Assembly (NCBI GenBank): GCA_030041495.1
Contig: JASHNT010000138.1
Location: 1-32,258, forward strand
DNA from: Bryobacteraceae bacterium
GTDB lineage: Bacteria > Acidobacteriota > Terriglobia > Bryobacterales > Bryobacteraceae
Length of the DNA: 32,258 nucleotides
Direction: 5' to 3'
In this document: positions 1 through 9,889 of the stretch, piece after piece
Layout: the number at the start of each line of letters is the position of its first letter
How positions within the stretch are numbered: the first letter of the stretch is position 1
Translations under genes and position numbers: made by a program
Notes under the pieces: generated by a model
Told to the model about the DNA's origin: nothing
What the model saw: the letters and a program-made list of their open reading frames with translations, nothing else
Database searches by the model: none

Positions 1-2490
1 AGGGATATGAACGTCGTCCTCGATGTCACGCCGCCGGAGCTGCACGGTTTAAGGATCGACGGCAAACTGAGCTTCGCCGACAACAAAGATCTCGAACTCA
101 CCACCGAGTGGATCATGGTCCACGGCGAGTTGGAGATTGGCACGGAAGCCAAGCCCCACATGCACAAGGCGACCATCACCCTCACTGACAACGTCAAGGA
201 CGAAGATTTTGGCGGACTGGGCGGAAATGACCGCAGTGACCGCGGGATCATGATGATGGGCGGAATCCTGAACCTGCACGGTCCGGAGAAAGACTCCTGG
301 ACCAAGCTGGCAGCGACGGCCGAAGCGGGCAGCGACACCATCGAGGTCCTGAATGCCGGCGACTGGAAGAAAGGCGACGTGATTGTAGTCGCGTCGACGG
401 ATTTTGATCCCCACCAGGCAGAGCGACGAACCATCTCCAGCGTCTCCGGAAACACGATCACGCTCGACAAGAAACTGGACTACATGCACTTCGGCAAGAT
501 CACCGACGGCGTGGATGAACGCGGCGAAGTCGGCATGCTGTCGCGCAATATCCTGATCCAGGCTTCGCCTGACGCGGACAAAACGCTGTTTGGCGGCCAC
601 ATTATGGCGATGCTCGGCAGCAAGATGTATGTCGAGGGCATCGAGCTCAATCGCATGGGCCAGAACATGCATCTGGCGCGCTATCCGATCCACTGGCACT
701 TGATCGGCGATGCGCAGGGGCAATACATCAAGAACTCGGCGATCCACGACACCTATAGCCGCTGCGTGACCGTGCATGGCACCAATTACCTGGACATTGA
801 AAACAACGTGACCTACAACAACATCGGTCACTGCTTCTTCCTGGAGGACGGCGTTGAGCACGGCAACCAGTTCGTGCACAACCTGGGGATCCTCACCAAG
901 TGTCATCCGGACGCCCCGTGCGTCCCGACCAACCTCGCCGCAGCCGGAGAGCCCCGGCCGGCGGAAAGGAATGGCCAGAATGCTAAGGACATCCTGATTC
1001 CCTCGGACAACACGGCGGCGACTTTCTGGATCACCAATCCGGACAACACTTACCGCGACAACGTGGCTGCGGGGTCTGATGCGACAGGCTTCTGGATGTC
1101 CTTGCCGGAGCACCCGACGGGTAAGTTCGCAGGCACGGAGATCAGTGCGAACACCTGGCCGCGTCGAACGCCGTTCCGCGAGTTCAAGGGCAACGTCGCC
1201 CACTCCAACTACGACTCGTTCATGTTCGACCGAAACGTTGGGCCCGATGGCCATTTCAGCGTCACCGGCAGCTCGCAGACCGGCCATGAAAATCCCGCTG
1301 ACCCGAGCAGCAAGGCGGTGGAATCGGTCTTCGAGGATCTCACCGCCTACAAGAACCGGAATAACGCCATCTGGGGCCGCGGTGAGATGCACGTATTCAG
1401 GAACGTGAAGCTGGCCGACAACGCTATCGGCTTTACGCACGCATCTGGTGAATTCGGTCGTTACGCCTTTACGTCAAAGGTCGTTGACTCGCTGTTCGTG
1501 GGCGAAACCGAGAACATCGGCAACCCTAGGACTGACGCGGAAAAGACTTACGGCCGCAGCTTGCCGAAGCCCGAAATGCCGGATTACCCGATCCGCGGCT
1601 ACGAGTACTACGATTACCGTCATGACGTGGAGAACACCACCTTCCTGAATTTCGAGGACAACGCCACTCGCAAGACGGGAGCGATTTCTTACCTGATGTT
1701 TACCAGCTTCGGGGTCAGCTCCAACAACTCCGTCGACCACGTGAAATTCGTCAACGCCAAGCCGGTGTATTTCCCGCCGATGGAGCGTAAGTGGGGCAGC
1801 GATAATGGAGGCAGTACGGCCTATAAGACTGCGGTGATTCGCGACAAGGACGGCTCGTTCGGCGATGGCCCCAATTCCTACGTTCTCATCAATGACGGCG
1901 TCAACGACAGCATCGCAGCCGACGCAGGAGCCTGTGAGATCAAGCCCACCTGGAACGCTGCCGTGTGCAAGGGCGATGTCGGGCGCTTGAATGTTGGCGG
2001 GCCCGGCGGAGGAGGACGTGGATTCGGCGGCGGATTTGGTGGCGGTCGTGGCGGTCCTGGCGCAGCGGGCGGTCCCGGTGGCCCGGGAGCAGCTAGAGCC
2101 GGCGCACCAGGCGGTAGAGGAGGCTTCGGTAGAGGCAGAGGTGCTGGCGGACCTGCTCAGCCGCCAGTCGTTCTCAGCCGCAATGGCAAGGAGTACAACC
2201 TAACGGGCACTAACGTACGAGCCGGTACCGAGATCAAGGTGACCACCGAAAGGAAGGACGTTTCCCTCTCCCTTACGGAACTGGACAAAGGCTCCTGGGT
2301 AATCTTTGAGCTGCCGGGATTCACCGCCGCAGCCTCGGGTGCGCCGCAGGACAGCCTAGCTGCGCTGCGCGCGGCCAGCGATACCTCGTACTTCAAGGAC
2401 AAGGATGCGCTCTGGGTCAAGGTGGTCTCCAACGGTGACCCCGGCAACGGCGCCCCTGGTGGTGGAACCAGCCTCCAAGTCAGCCGGTAA
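1..2490 (+). CDS. Secreted G8-domain / right-handed beta-helix protein, 5' partial
   Basis: The reading frame is open to the window edge, so the true start and any signal peptide lie upstream; the ATG at 7 is probably internal. The first ~60 residues fit a G8 domain (VVLDVTPPELHGLRIDG, then GELEIGTE), as in the CEMIP/TMEM2/PKHD1L1 group. Residues ~190-480 look like parallel beta-helix rungs (HWHLIGDAQGQYIKNSAIHD, NNIGHCFFLEDGVEHGNQF). Residues ~661-718 are a Gly/Arg/Ala-rich linker, followed by a ~100-residue beta-rich tail. In this superfamily some members bind or cleave hyaluronan or other polysaccharides; no substrate can be read from the sequence. The fold assignment is fairly sure, the function is not. 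It converges on the broken kinase gene downstream. Confidence 0.8.
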   Translation, partial: RDMNVVLDVTPPELHGLRIDGKLSFADNKDLELTTEWIMVHGELEIGTEAKPHMHKATITLTDNVKDEDFGGLGGNDRSDRGIMMMGGILNLHGPEKDSWTKLAATAEAGSDTIEVLNAGDWKKGDVIVVASTDFDPHQAERRTISSVSGNTITLDKKLDYMHFGKITDGVDERGEVGMLSRNILIQASPDADKTLFGGHIMAMLGSKMYVEGIELNRMGQNMHLARYPIHWHLIGDAQGQYIKNSAIHDTYSRCVTVHGTNYLDIENNVTYNNIGHCFFLEDGVEHGNQFVHNLGILTKCHPDAPCVPTNLAAAGEPRPAERNGQNAKDILIPSDNTAATFWITNPDNTYRDNVAAGSDATGFWMSLPEHPTGKFAGTEISANTWPRRTPFREFKGNVAHSNYDSFMFDRNVGPDGHFSVTGSSQTGHENPADPSSKAVESVFEDLTAYKNRNNAIWGRGEMHVFRNVKLADNAIGFTHASGEFGRYAFTSKVVDSLFVGETENIGNPRTDAEKTYGRSLPKPEMPDYPIRGYEYYDYRHDVENTTFLNFEDNATRKTGAISYLMFTSFGVSSNNSVDHVKFVNAKPVYFPPMERKWGSDNGGSTAYKTAVIRDKDGSFGDGPNSYVLINDGVNDSIAADAGACEIKPTWNAAVCKGDVGRLNVGGPGGGGRGFGGGFGGGRGGPGAAGGPGGPGAARAGAPGGRGGFGRGRGAGGPAQPPVVLSRNGKEYNLTGTNVRAGTEIKVTTERKDVSLSLTELDKGSWVIFELPGFTAAASGAPQDSLAALRAASDTSYFKDKDALWVKVVSNGDPGNGAPGGGTSLQVSR

Positions 2491-2508
2491 GACGTCAGCT
2501 GGTAAGCA
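2479..2508. repeat. Imperfect 15-bp tandem duplication over the stop codon
   Basis: GTCAGCCGGTAAGAC is followed directly by GTCAGCTGGTAAGCA, 12 of 15 positions identical. The first copy contains the TAA stop of the G8 gene, so the second copy lies just outside the coding region. It looks like a small slippage duplication at the boundary with the decayed region. Confidence 0.6.
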
Positions 2509-2573
2509 TGCCACGCTTGCCGATCGGCCACCAGCTCGTACGGCGCGATTTTGCGTGCCTGCGGTCTGGTCGC

Positions 2574-4728
2574 TCATTTGGCCTCCCCGCGCAGATTCAT
2601 CATCACCGCCAATTTAGGCCAGCGAGAGCTGGCTCGCAGTGGTTCGGCGATCGGGGTTTGAAGCACCTGTGCGCCCAGCGGGTCGCGCTGCTCGACGACC
2701 TTCTCAAACCAGTCCGCGGCCGGATCGATTTCGCCGGAGCAGAGGTAGAGGAGAGCCCAGCCCGAGGGTGCGAGAAGGGCCTCCGCTTTCCCGAGATTCT
2801 CGATCAGTTCCCTTCCCCGTTCAGGCTGACCCATCCGAACCAGCAGCCCGGCATAAATGCCTACGCTGGGCGGATACCAAGGGGCTAGAGAGAACGCCTT
2901 CTCCGCGACGGGCAGCGCCTCCGCAAACCTTCCACGCGCCGCGTACAATTCCGCTAGGTAGACGTAGGCCCTAAAAAGTTGGCGTCCAGATGGATGACTT
3001 GGCGGAACTGTTGCTCCGCCTCAGCATCGCGGCCAGTTGAGCACAAGCTGACCCCGAGAAAAGTGCGAATCGTGGTCTGCAGTGGATTCATTTGAATTGC
3101 TTGCTCAAATTTTTGCATCTCCTCCGCCCAGCGACCGGCGGTTCCAAGGGACATTCCGAAGCAAAGGTAACAGTGTGCAGAAGCCGCATCGCTCGCGGTT
3201 GCCAGCAGACACTCGGCTTCACCGTCCTTCCAGTCGTAGGTGAAAAAGGCGGCGACAAACGCCATAACCACGTGGGCGTCCGGAAGCCACGGGTCCAGTT
3301 CCAGGGCGCGGCGCGCCAAGGCGAGCGCTTTGGGCGCAGCCTCACGCAGAGGAGTCATCCCCAGCGTAGTTCGGCCGAAGCAATAGTCAGCGTACGCGGC
3401 CAGAGCCATAGCGTATTGCGGATCGAGTTGGATGGCCTGCTCGTAGAATTCCTCGGCCTGCTCCATGGACTCGAAGGTTACTTTCCAATGGAAATACTTG
3501 GCCTTGAGAAGCGCCTCATAGGCGGAGAGTTTGGGCGTATAGCGCGGCTTTGCGGCGGCCTGTGACGACAGCTTGACTTGAGGGGCTCCCGCGATCGCCG
3601 AGGAGATTTCATCCTGGACGGCGAATACGTCCGCCATCTCGCGGTCGTAGCGCTGCGACCAGAGATGCGTGCCGTCGGCGGCAGTGATCAACTGCGCCGT
3701 CACACGGATACGGTTGCCCGCGCGCCGCACGCTGCCTTCCAGGATGTTGGCGACGCCCAGGATCTCGGCGATCTTGCGGATGTCGGTATTCTGGCCCTTG
3801 AAGGCGAAGGCTGAAGTGCGGGCGATCACCTCGAGGCCAGGCACGCCGACCAGAGCATTGATGATTTCCTCCGCTAAACCGTCGGAGAAGTATTCGTCGT
3901 CGGCGTCGCGGCTCATGTTGGCAAAGGGGAGCGCCGCGATGGAGGCCTGGTCTCTAGGTGCGAGGCACACCTGTTCAAGAGCGGCGCGGACCTCGCTCAT
4001 CGAGGCGTAGCGCTCCTCGCGCCGTTTGCGGAGGCACTTTCGCACCACATGGGCAAGATCGGCAGGCGCATCGAGCGCTGAGGGCTCGTCGCGAATCACT
4101 GCGCTTAGAATATCGGTGGTTGAGCCGCCCGTGAAGGCGCGGCGACCGCCCAGGAGTTCCTACAGCACCGCGCCAAAACTGAAGATGTCCGAACGCAAGT
4201 CGACGGGCTCGCCACGGGCCTGCTCGGGTGACATGTACGCCGCCGTGCCTGCCACGGTTCCCTCGATCGTCTGCGTGGCGTCCTGCTCTCCCTGGGTCAG
4301 CTTCGCCAGCCCAAAGTCGAGTAGCTTGGCGCCGACCGCGGTGACCAGAATGTTGCCTGGCTTCAGGTCGCGATGCAGGATGCCCTTGGCGTGGGCGGCT
4401 TCCAAGGCCGAAGCGATTTCGAGGCCGATGCGCAGGGATTCTTCCTCCGCCACCGGACCACTCAGCGGCAAACCTTCGACATATTCCATCACCAAATAAT
4501 CCGGACTGATGTCGTACAGCGTGCAAATGTGCGGATGATTCAGCGCCGCGATCGCACGAGCTTCCTGCTCAAAGTGTGCGGAATATCTCTCTGCCAGCCG
4601 TTTGATTGCTACTGTGCGGTTCAAGCGCGTGTCGCGCGCTTTCCACACCTCGCCCATGCCGCCCTTTCCGATAGGTTCGAGGACTTCGTAGGGACCGAGC
4701 CACCGCTCGCGAGGACATCGACGTTCAT
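2574..4728 (-). pseudogene. Ser/Thr protein kinase with TolB-like and TPR domains, three lesions
   Basis: Read through its lesions, this encodes a PknB-type kinase (GKGGMGEVWKARD, VAIKRL, HRDLKPGN, DFGLAK, MSPEQ), then a TolB/FlgO-like segment (IAALPFANMSRDADDEYFSD), then TPR repeats. This layout is common in Acidobacteria. Lesion 1: the likely ATG at 4728 is out of frame with the kinase, so an indel lies between it and ~4700. Lesion 2: an in-frame TAG at 4162-4160 sits where the intact kinase next door has Tyr204 (FSFGAVFYEM versus FSFGAVL-stop-ELL). Lesion 3: a frameshift near 2960-2985 at a run of T moves the last TPRs into another frame. The stop at a conserved tyrosine is a substitution, so not all damage can be homopolymer error. 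Almost surely not a functional full-length kinase. Confidence 0.85.
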
Positions 4729-5073
4729 CTTACCGCGAACTCTATGAAGGATGCTCTTGGCCGCTCTGACGGCTCCGAACGGTTCACGTGCGATGCAGAA
4801 AACAGCGGGTCTCCAGTCCAGGGTGGAAAGTCACGCCCCTTCTGGGCGGATCGGCCACTCGGAGAGTGGTCCCGACGGCGCATCGGAGGAAGCGGCTCTG
4901 CCACCCGTCTTTACTTGGCGATAAATCCCTTTCGCACCAGCGACCGGCAATCGCGGGTAAACGCGGACGCTGGCTGTGGCCCCCATGAAGTCGCCGTCGC
5001 GGAAGGATTAGGAACAAGAACGCACCAACGTACGCCGAGACGCGACGCGCTTCCGTGGTTCAGACTGCGGGCA
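4729..5073. other. Gene-free gap with two small hairpins
   Basis: I see no convincing gene between the decayed kinase and the decayed integrase. Two adjacent hairpins are present: CGCCC/GGGCG with a 5-nt loop at 4834-4848, and GGCCACTC/GAGTGGTC (one G-T pair, 3-nt loop) at 4853-4871. If the integrase belonged to a tRNA-integrating element, its left attachment site would be expected on this side, but I found no copy of the tRNA-Ala sequence here. Confidence 0.4.
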
Positions 5074-6018
5074 ATGGCCAATAAAAAAACGCAAACTCAA
5101 TCCCAAGACCGTCCTGAAACTGGCGGATCTCGAACAGTCAAAATGGGCGGTCCTTAACAGTCTGACCTCCCGCAGTTCCCAACGCTCGTACGACCATGCG
5201 ATCCGTGAATTCATCGACTGGTACTGCTCAGAACCACGGCTCGCCTTCAACAAGACTGTGGTGACGCGCTACCGGATCAACCTCGAACAGGCCCACTATG
5301 CCTCCTCCACTATCAACCTGCGGCTTGCCGCCATCCGCCGACTTGCGTACGAAGCTGCGGATTGTGGCCTTCTGAGTCCCGACCTCGCGGCCGGAATCCG
5401 GCGGGTCAAGGGCGTAAAGAAGCACGGCATGCGGATCGGGAATTGGTTAACCGCCGATCAGGGGAAGCGACTCCTTGCGGCGTTCGGCCGTGAACATCTA
5501 CGCGGCAGCCGTGACTACGCATTGATCGCGGCCTGCTCGGTTGTGGCCTCCGGAGGGCGGAGGTAGCGGGGCTCACCGTCGAAGATCTTCAACAGCGAGA
5601 AGAGTATTGGGTCATCGCCGATCTGGTTGGCAAGGGCGGTCACGTGCGAACCGTGCCCGTGCCAACCTGGGTCAAGGTCGCCGTGGACCGCTGGTTGACC
5701 GCCGCCGGTATCTCAACAGGTCCGATCTTTCGGGCAATCAATAAAAGTAACCGAATCGGCACGGGCGGATCAGTCACGAAGGTGATCTTGGGCGCCGTGA
5801 AGGCCGGGTCCTCGAAGTGCGGTCTGGATCGGGTTGCGCCTCACGATCTTCGTCGTACACGCGCCCGTCTGTATCATGAGGCAGGCGAGGAGCTTGAACA
5901 ATTTCAGTTCGTGCTCGGTCATGTCAACGTTCAAACAACGGAACGGCACCTGGGCTGCAAGCAGTGGCTCCGAAATGCGGTCAACGACAAAATCGGTCTT
6001 GAGCCGGCGAATTCGTGA
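5074..6018 (+). pseudogene. Tyrosine recombinase/phage integrase, frameshifted, catalytic Tyr lost
   Basis: The reconstructed protein has an N-terminal SAM-like DNA-binding part (SYDHAIREFIDWYCSEPRLA) and a catalytic domain with APHDLRRT, VLGH and QTTERHLG. Damage: (1) the ATG at 5074 leads into a run of seven A; removing one A gives MANKKRKLNPKTVLKLADLE, which continues in the integrase frame. (2) About 5530, one base is missing inside the box with the first catalytic Arg; the two frames join as RDYALIA then LLGCGLRRAEVAGL. (3) The nucleophile position in the usual TERYLG motif is His, codon CAC at 5947-5949, one transition from TAC. The enzyme should be inactive even if the frameshifts were sequencing errors. 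The family integrates phages and islands, often into tRNA genes; see the tRNA-Ala scar at 11165. Confidence 0.88.
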
Positions 6019-6167
6019 CCCGCAATCCGCCACGCTGGCCGACCTCCCGGTACCAATTTCTGTGAGCCGCGTTTCACCGGGCCTGCCCGCGTAGATGGTG
6101 GGAAGGGGATTTCGCGCCAGTAAACCGCCCGCACGGCTGCCAGGTTTCCCAGCCTTGCGGACCGATT

Positions 6168-8885
6168 TTACTTCCTCAATGCTGCCTGCCAATTCAGGAC
6201 GACGTTGAAGGGCGTATCCGCCATGGCCGTCCCAGATCCCCCGGTTACGGCGATCAAGAAGTGCTTTCCGTCCGCGCTGACCTCAGGCGGGCTAAGGCTC
6301 TGCACCGGGCCAAACAGACGGCGAGGAACACCGAACTGAATGGTTTTGTCCGCGGTGACCGCCACAGCCATCTCGGCGAGCGCCTCGTTATCCCCATAGA
6401 AGATCTCCTTGCCGTCAGGCCGCCAGCGCGGCGCTACTCCGGCGCCGCGGGATACGAGCCACTTCCCGCCTCCCGCGCTTTGGCCGGGCGTAAAAGGGCG
6501 CACCCATATCTGATTTAACCCGGATTCGTCGGAGACATAGGCAATCCACTTCCCATCCGGAGAGAACTGGCCCTGGCCTTCCTCAAACTCCGTCTGCAGG
6601 AACAAGAAGGCCTTCCGGTCGCCTTCCATTGGAAGGGCCCACAGGTCCTGCTTTGTCTTGGCATCGTAGTTTGTGTACTGCAGAAAGCGGCCGTCCCGGG
6701 ACCAACTCGTGGGTCTCTTGTCCTGATCCGATTTCAGCAACAAGCGCTCCTCGCCCGAACCATCCGCCGATTTCTCATACAAGTCGTAATGTCCGGCGCG
6801 GTTGGAAGCATAGACGATATTCTTTCCATCCGGGGACCAGACCGCGTTATCGCTCCTGCTGCGGTCGAACGTCAGTGGCATGCTGGTCCCACGCGCGCCG
6901 TCGATTACCCAAATGTTGCTGATTTGCAAGGATGCATCGATCTTGGTGACAGCCACACGGATTCCATCCGGCGAAATCGCGATGTTGGCGTAAATTCCCG
7001 CATCCCCAATGTTGCCGGTCGGCTTACCCTCGACGTTAAACCAAATGAGCTGGTTCAAACGCCCCCCGTTGCCGCTGCCCCCAATCCGATATGCGAGGTT
7101 GCCATTTTCAGAGACCGAGAACAACGCGGCATTAGCGAACTCGAAGGAGCCCACCTGATCTGCCACCGGAACGGCTTCTCCGAATAGTTTCAGATTGCGG
7201 GGGTCGAATGGCTGCGCGAAAAGCGTGTCATTGCGCATGAACAGCAGCCATCCGGGACCGCCGATCACCGAAGGAGAGTACACAGCCTGGCGGTCGTTGA
7301 GCAGGACCGGCGTCAAGCTCTGCTGGTCCGGCTTGGCATCAATGGAACCCGCGTAGACGCCGCTGAACTGCGGATCGGAAGAGGAGCGGTAGTAAAGGAA
7401 GTGCTTCTGGTCTGGCAGGAACTGCGCAAAAAGATGGGCAGTCTCCTTGCGGGTTGGGTCGAGGGCCGTAATGGGAGCCGCCACGCCGCCAGCCGCGGAG
7501 ACCTTGAGTAGCGGTCCCGCGTTCGTACCCAGGACCATCACGCCATCCCGGTTCCACCCGGCGCCATCCACCGCCGACGGCACGTCGCACACAATCTGGG
7601 GTGGTCCCCCGGAGATATCGAGCTTTTTCAACTTCCCCGGAGTGGTTCCCCCGGTGGCCGAAAAAGCGATGAAGCGGCTGTCCGGGGACCAAAACACAGG
7701 CGGCGGCAAACTGGTAGGACTTTCGGTTCCGGCCAGAGCTCTGACCTCGACTGAGTCCAGTGCGCGAAGATACATGCGCGTCACATTGTCGGAACCAGTG
7801 GCGGGGAACACAATCCACTTGCCATTGGGCGAGATCGCAGGAAAACCGCCCAGGATGAACCGGATGTCGTTGGTGGACGGGATCTGAAAGCGGATAGCCT
7901 CCTGGTTGCTATGTGCTCGCCAGGGGGCCCAGAGAACAACCCCTACGCCAATGATCGTCAAGGCTGCGGCGGACACGGCCGTCCACAGCCATTTCTTGCG
8001 CGCCCGGGATTCGAGCGGTATCGGAACGCTGCTGCTGGTGCTGCTCACCTGCGGCGCGTCCAGGTCGATCATTTCCAGCATGGGCTTCAAATCGCGCGCG
8101 GACTGCCAGCGGTCGTCTGGCTTCTTCTCGAGGCACTTCCTGACGATGCGCTCGAGTTGACGCGGCACGCCAGGCTGGCGCTGATTCATTGGCGTCGGTT
8201 GATCCTTCATCAGCGCGGCCAGCACGGCGGCTTGTGTGTCGCCAAGAAATGGACGCTGACCAGTGATCATTTCATAAAATACCGCGCCAAAGGAAAAGAT
8301 GTCCGACCTTTCGTCGGTCTCCTTGCCTTCCACCTGCTCTGGAGCCATATAGTACAGCGTGCCGAGCACCGCTCCGGCTCGCGTGATCGGCTCGGTGACG
8401 GTTTCGATGTCGGAAGACGACTCCACACTCGGCTTGTCTGAGCTGAGTTTCGCCAACCCGAAGTCGAGCACCTTAACGCCGTTCCGCGCGATGATGATGT
8501 TGCCGGGTTTGAGATCGCGGTGAATAATCCCCTTGGCGTGCGCCGCCGCCAGCGCATCGACAATTTGAATGGCGTAGGCCAGCGCTTTATCGAGCGGCAG
8601 CGGCCCTCGTTCGATGATCTTCGAGAGCGGCTCGCCCTCAATGTACTCCATCACCAGGTAGTTCGGGCCGATATCGTGAAGCGTGCAAATATTGGGGTGA
8701 TTGAGCGCGGAGATGGCGCGAGCTTCGCGTTCGAAACGGTCGTTGAATTCCCGAGCGGAAACTTTGATGGCAACCGCTCGTCCCAGGCGCGTATCGGTTC
8801 CGCGGTAGACCTCGCCCATACCGCCCTTTCCAATCAGGCCGGTGATTTCGTAGGGTCCCAGTCTTTCTCCGGCGGACAATCGCAT
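6168..8885 (-). CDS. PknB-type Ser/Thr kinase with a C-terminal PD40 beta-propeller
   Basis: 905 residues from the ATG at 8885, chosen because it gives the family start MRLSAGERLGPYEITGLIGK; the frame stays open about 35 codons further up with no family resemblance. Kinase domain ~10-265: Gly loop GKGGMGEV, Lys41, HRDLKPGN with Asp124, DFG at 141-143, MAPEQ. A single membrane helix at ~300-320 is followed by ~580 residues of repeats of the type SPDGKWIAYVSDESGLNQIWV, typical PD40/TolB propeller blades, so the propeller is probably outside the membrane as a sensor. The C-terminus FNVVLNWQAALRK matches the family end. All catalytic residues are present, so it is likely active, unlike its two broken relatives on either side. 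Ligand and targets unknown. Confidence 0.93.
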   Translation of the reverse strand: MRLSAGERLGPYEITGLIGKGGMGEVYRGTDTRLGRAVAIKVSAREFNDRFEREARAISALNHPNICTLHDIGPNYLVMEYIEGEPLSKIIERGPLPLDKALAYAIQIVDALAAAHAKGIIHRDLKPGNIIIARNGVKVLDFGLAKLSSDKPSVESSSDIETVTEPITRAGAVLGTLYYMAPEQVEGKETDERSDIFSFGAVFYEMITGQRPFLGDTQAAVLAALMKDQPTPMNQRQPGVPRQLERIVRKCLEKKPDDRWQSARDLKPMLEMIDLDAPQVSSTSSSVPIPLESRARKKWLWTAVSAAALTIIGVGVVLWAPWRAHSNQEAIRFQIPSTNDIRFILGGFPAISPNGKWIVFPATGSDNVTRMYLRALDSVEVRALAGTESPTSLPPPVFWSPDSRFIAFSATGGTTPGKLKKLDISGGPPQIVCDVPSAVDGAGWNRDGVMVLGTNAGPLLKVSAAGGVAAPITALDPTRKETAHLFAQFLPDQKHFLYYRSSSDPQFSGVYAGSIDAKPDQQSLTPVLLNDRQAVYSPSVIGGPGWLLFMRNDTLFAQPFDPRNLKLFGEAVPVADQVGSFEFANAALFSVSENGNLAYRIGGSGNGGRLNQLIWFNVEGKPTGNIGDAGIYANIAISPDGIRVAVTKIDASLQISNIWVIDGARGTSMPLTFDRSRSDNAVWSPDGKNIVYASNRAGHYDLYEKSADGSGEERLLLKSDQDKRPTSWSRDGRFLQYTNYDAKTKQDLWALPMEGDRKAFLFLQTEFEEGQGQFSPDGKWIAYVSDESGLNQIWVRPFTPGQSAGGGKWLVSRGAGVAPRWRPDGKEIFYGDNEALAEMAVAVTADKTIQFGVPRRLFGPVQSLSPPEVSADGKHFLIAVTGGSGTAMADTPFNVVLNWQAALRK

Positions 8886-8940
8886 CGGTTTCACCAAGTG
8901 TACCGCCGGAGGGAGGCTCAGAAAAGGGTCTGGTAAACCA

Positions 8941-8994
8941 CCGGTAACGCCCCGTGATTTCCGGGCTTCCCATAGGATTTCACGGGGCAACCGG
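8941..8994. repeat. Long inverted repeat upstream of the kinase gene
   Basis: GCCCCGTGA (8949-8957) and TCACGGGGC (8980-8988) form a perfect 9-bp inverted repeat, enclosed by CCGGT (8941-8945) and ACCGG (8990-8994). It lies between the kinase start and the end of a decayed PD40 gene read in the same direction. It could be that gene's old terminator, although no T-run follows, or an operator. Confidence 0.5.
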
Positions 8995-9091
8995 AGGCGT
9001 CCGGATTAACTGCGCGTTCGCCAGTTGCTGGTGGGAAGGGGATCATCGACAGCTTTAAGATTCGCAGCCTCACGCCGTCAGCGGTCGGTGA

Positions 9092-9631
9092 TCATTGCGA
9101 GTTCACTCTATTCAGTAGCGCCGGCCAGTTGACGATCGCCGTCAGCGGCGGCGGCGCGGCATGTTCCGGAGTCTTGAGCACCGGGAAGCGCTTACCATCG
9201 GGGGCGGCGTCATACGGGCTGACGTCGCTGTCGATTACCAGCAACGGAAAAAGCACGCGGGGCGCCGAGGGCCCCGAAGAGCCGTTTCCCACCTTGAGAC
9301 TGACCGACATGAGGTTGGAGTCCGCCGACACATAGAACAACTCGCGCCCGCTGGCGCCCCATTGCGGAAGCACGCCTCCGCCGGTTGAAATCCGTACCTT
9401 GCCGCGCGGCTCGGGAAATGCGTCGACGTAGACTCCGTACCGCCCCGATTCGTCCGACTGAAAGGCCACCCAGCGTGCGTCGGGAGAGAATTGGCCATTA
9501 CTTTCGTTGAATGCCGTCCGCATATCCCGTTGGCCGAGTGCCTCGTAGCGCTGGATCCCCGCGTGGAGTTTTATCTTTCCGCGTATGGCCGCCAGACTGA
9601 AGAAGCCGGTTCCGGTCGTCCGGGAACGAAG
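9092..9631 (-). pseudogene. C-terminal fragment of a PD40-propeller protein (probably a kinase)
   Basis: The part from 9523 downward encodes the last propeller blades of the same family as the intact kinase: NGQFSPDARWVAFQSDESGR, FYVSADSN, and the end LTAIVNWPALLNRVNSQ, which matches the intact kinase's VVLNWQAALRK. The frame is open to 9631, but the sequence above about residue NES no longer resembles a propeller, and a stop at 9634-9632 closes it. There is no kinase domain, membrane helix or plausible start. I take it as the 3' remnant of a third kinase-type gene, cut by a deletion or rearrangement near 9510-9630. Confidence 0.8.
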
Positions 9632-9677
9632 CTAACATTTGTTAAATTTTGGCAGTCGCTCTGTGTGCACCCTGGTT

Positions 9678-9706
9678 CGTAAGTCTCATGATCTTTTGAG
9701 CTTACG
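9678..9706. repeat. Stem-loop in a gene-free stretch
   Basis: CGTAAGTCTCA and TGAGCTTACG pair with one bulged T around an ~8-nt loop. CGTAAGTC recurs at 9720-9727. The stretch 9632-9889 holds no gene I can support. The role is unknown; it may be left over from the phage. Confidence 0.45.
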
Positions 9707-9889
9707 TAGCCAACGGCTTCGTAAGTCGTCTGAGCATTTGGCTGATAAGTGTTGGCCCCCGATTAGGACCCGCGTGCGCCGTCGGGTTATGAGCCTCCTT
9801 GTGCCTTATAGGCGCAGGCCGGGTTGATCATGCGGGACTTTCGCCGTCTTCCACATCGTCGGCGTGCTCTCCGGCATTCTGTTCGGTGC

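Noticed and set aside
49-1440. 463-codon open frame antisense to the G8 gene
   Set aside because: Shadow frame caused by high GC; no family resemblance, and the sense frame has clear domains.
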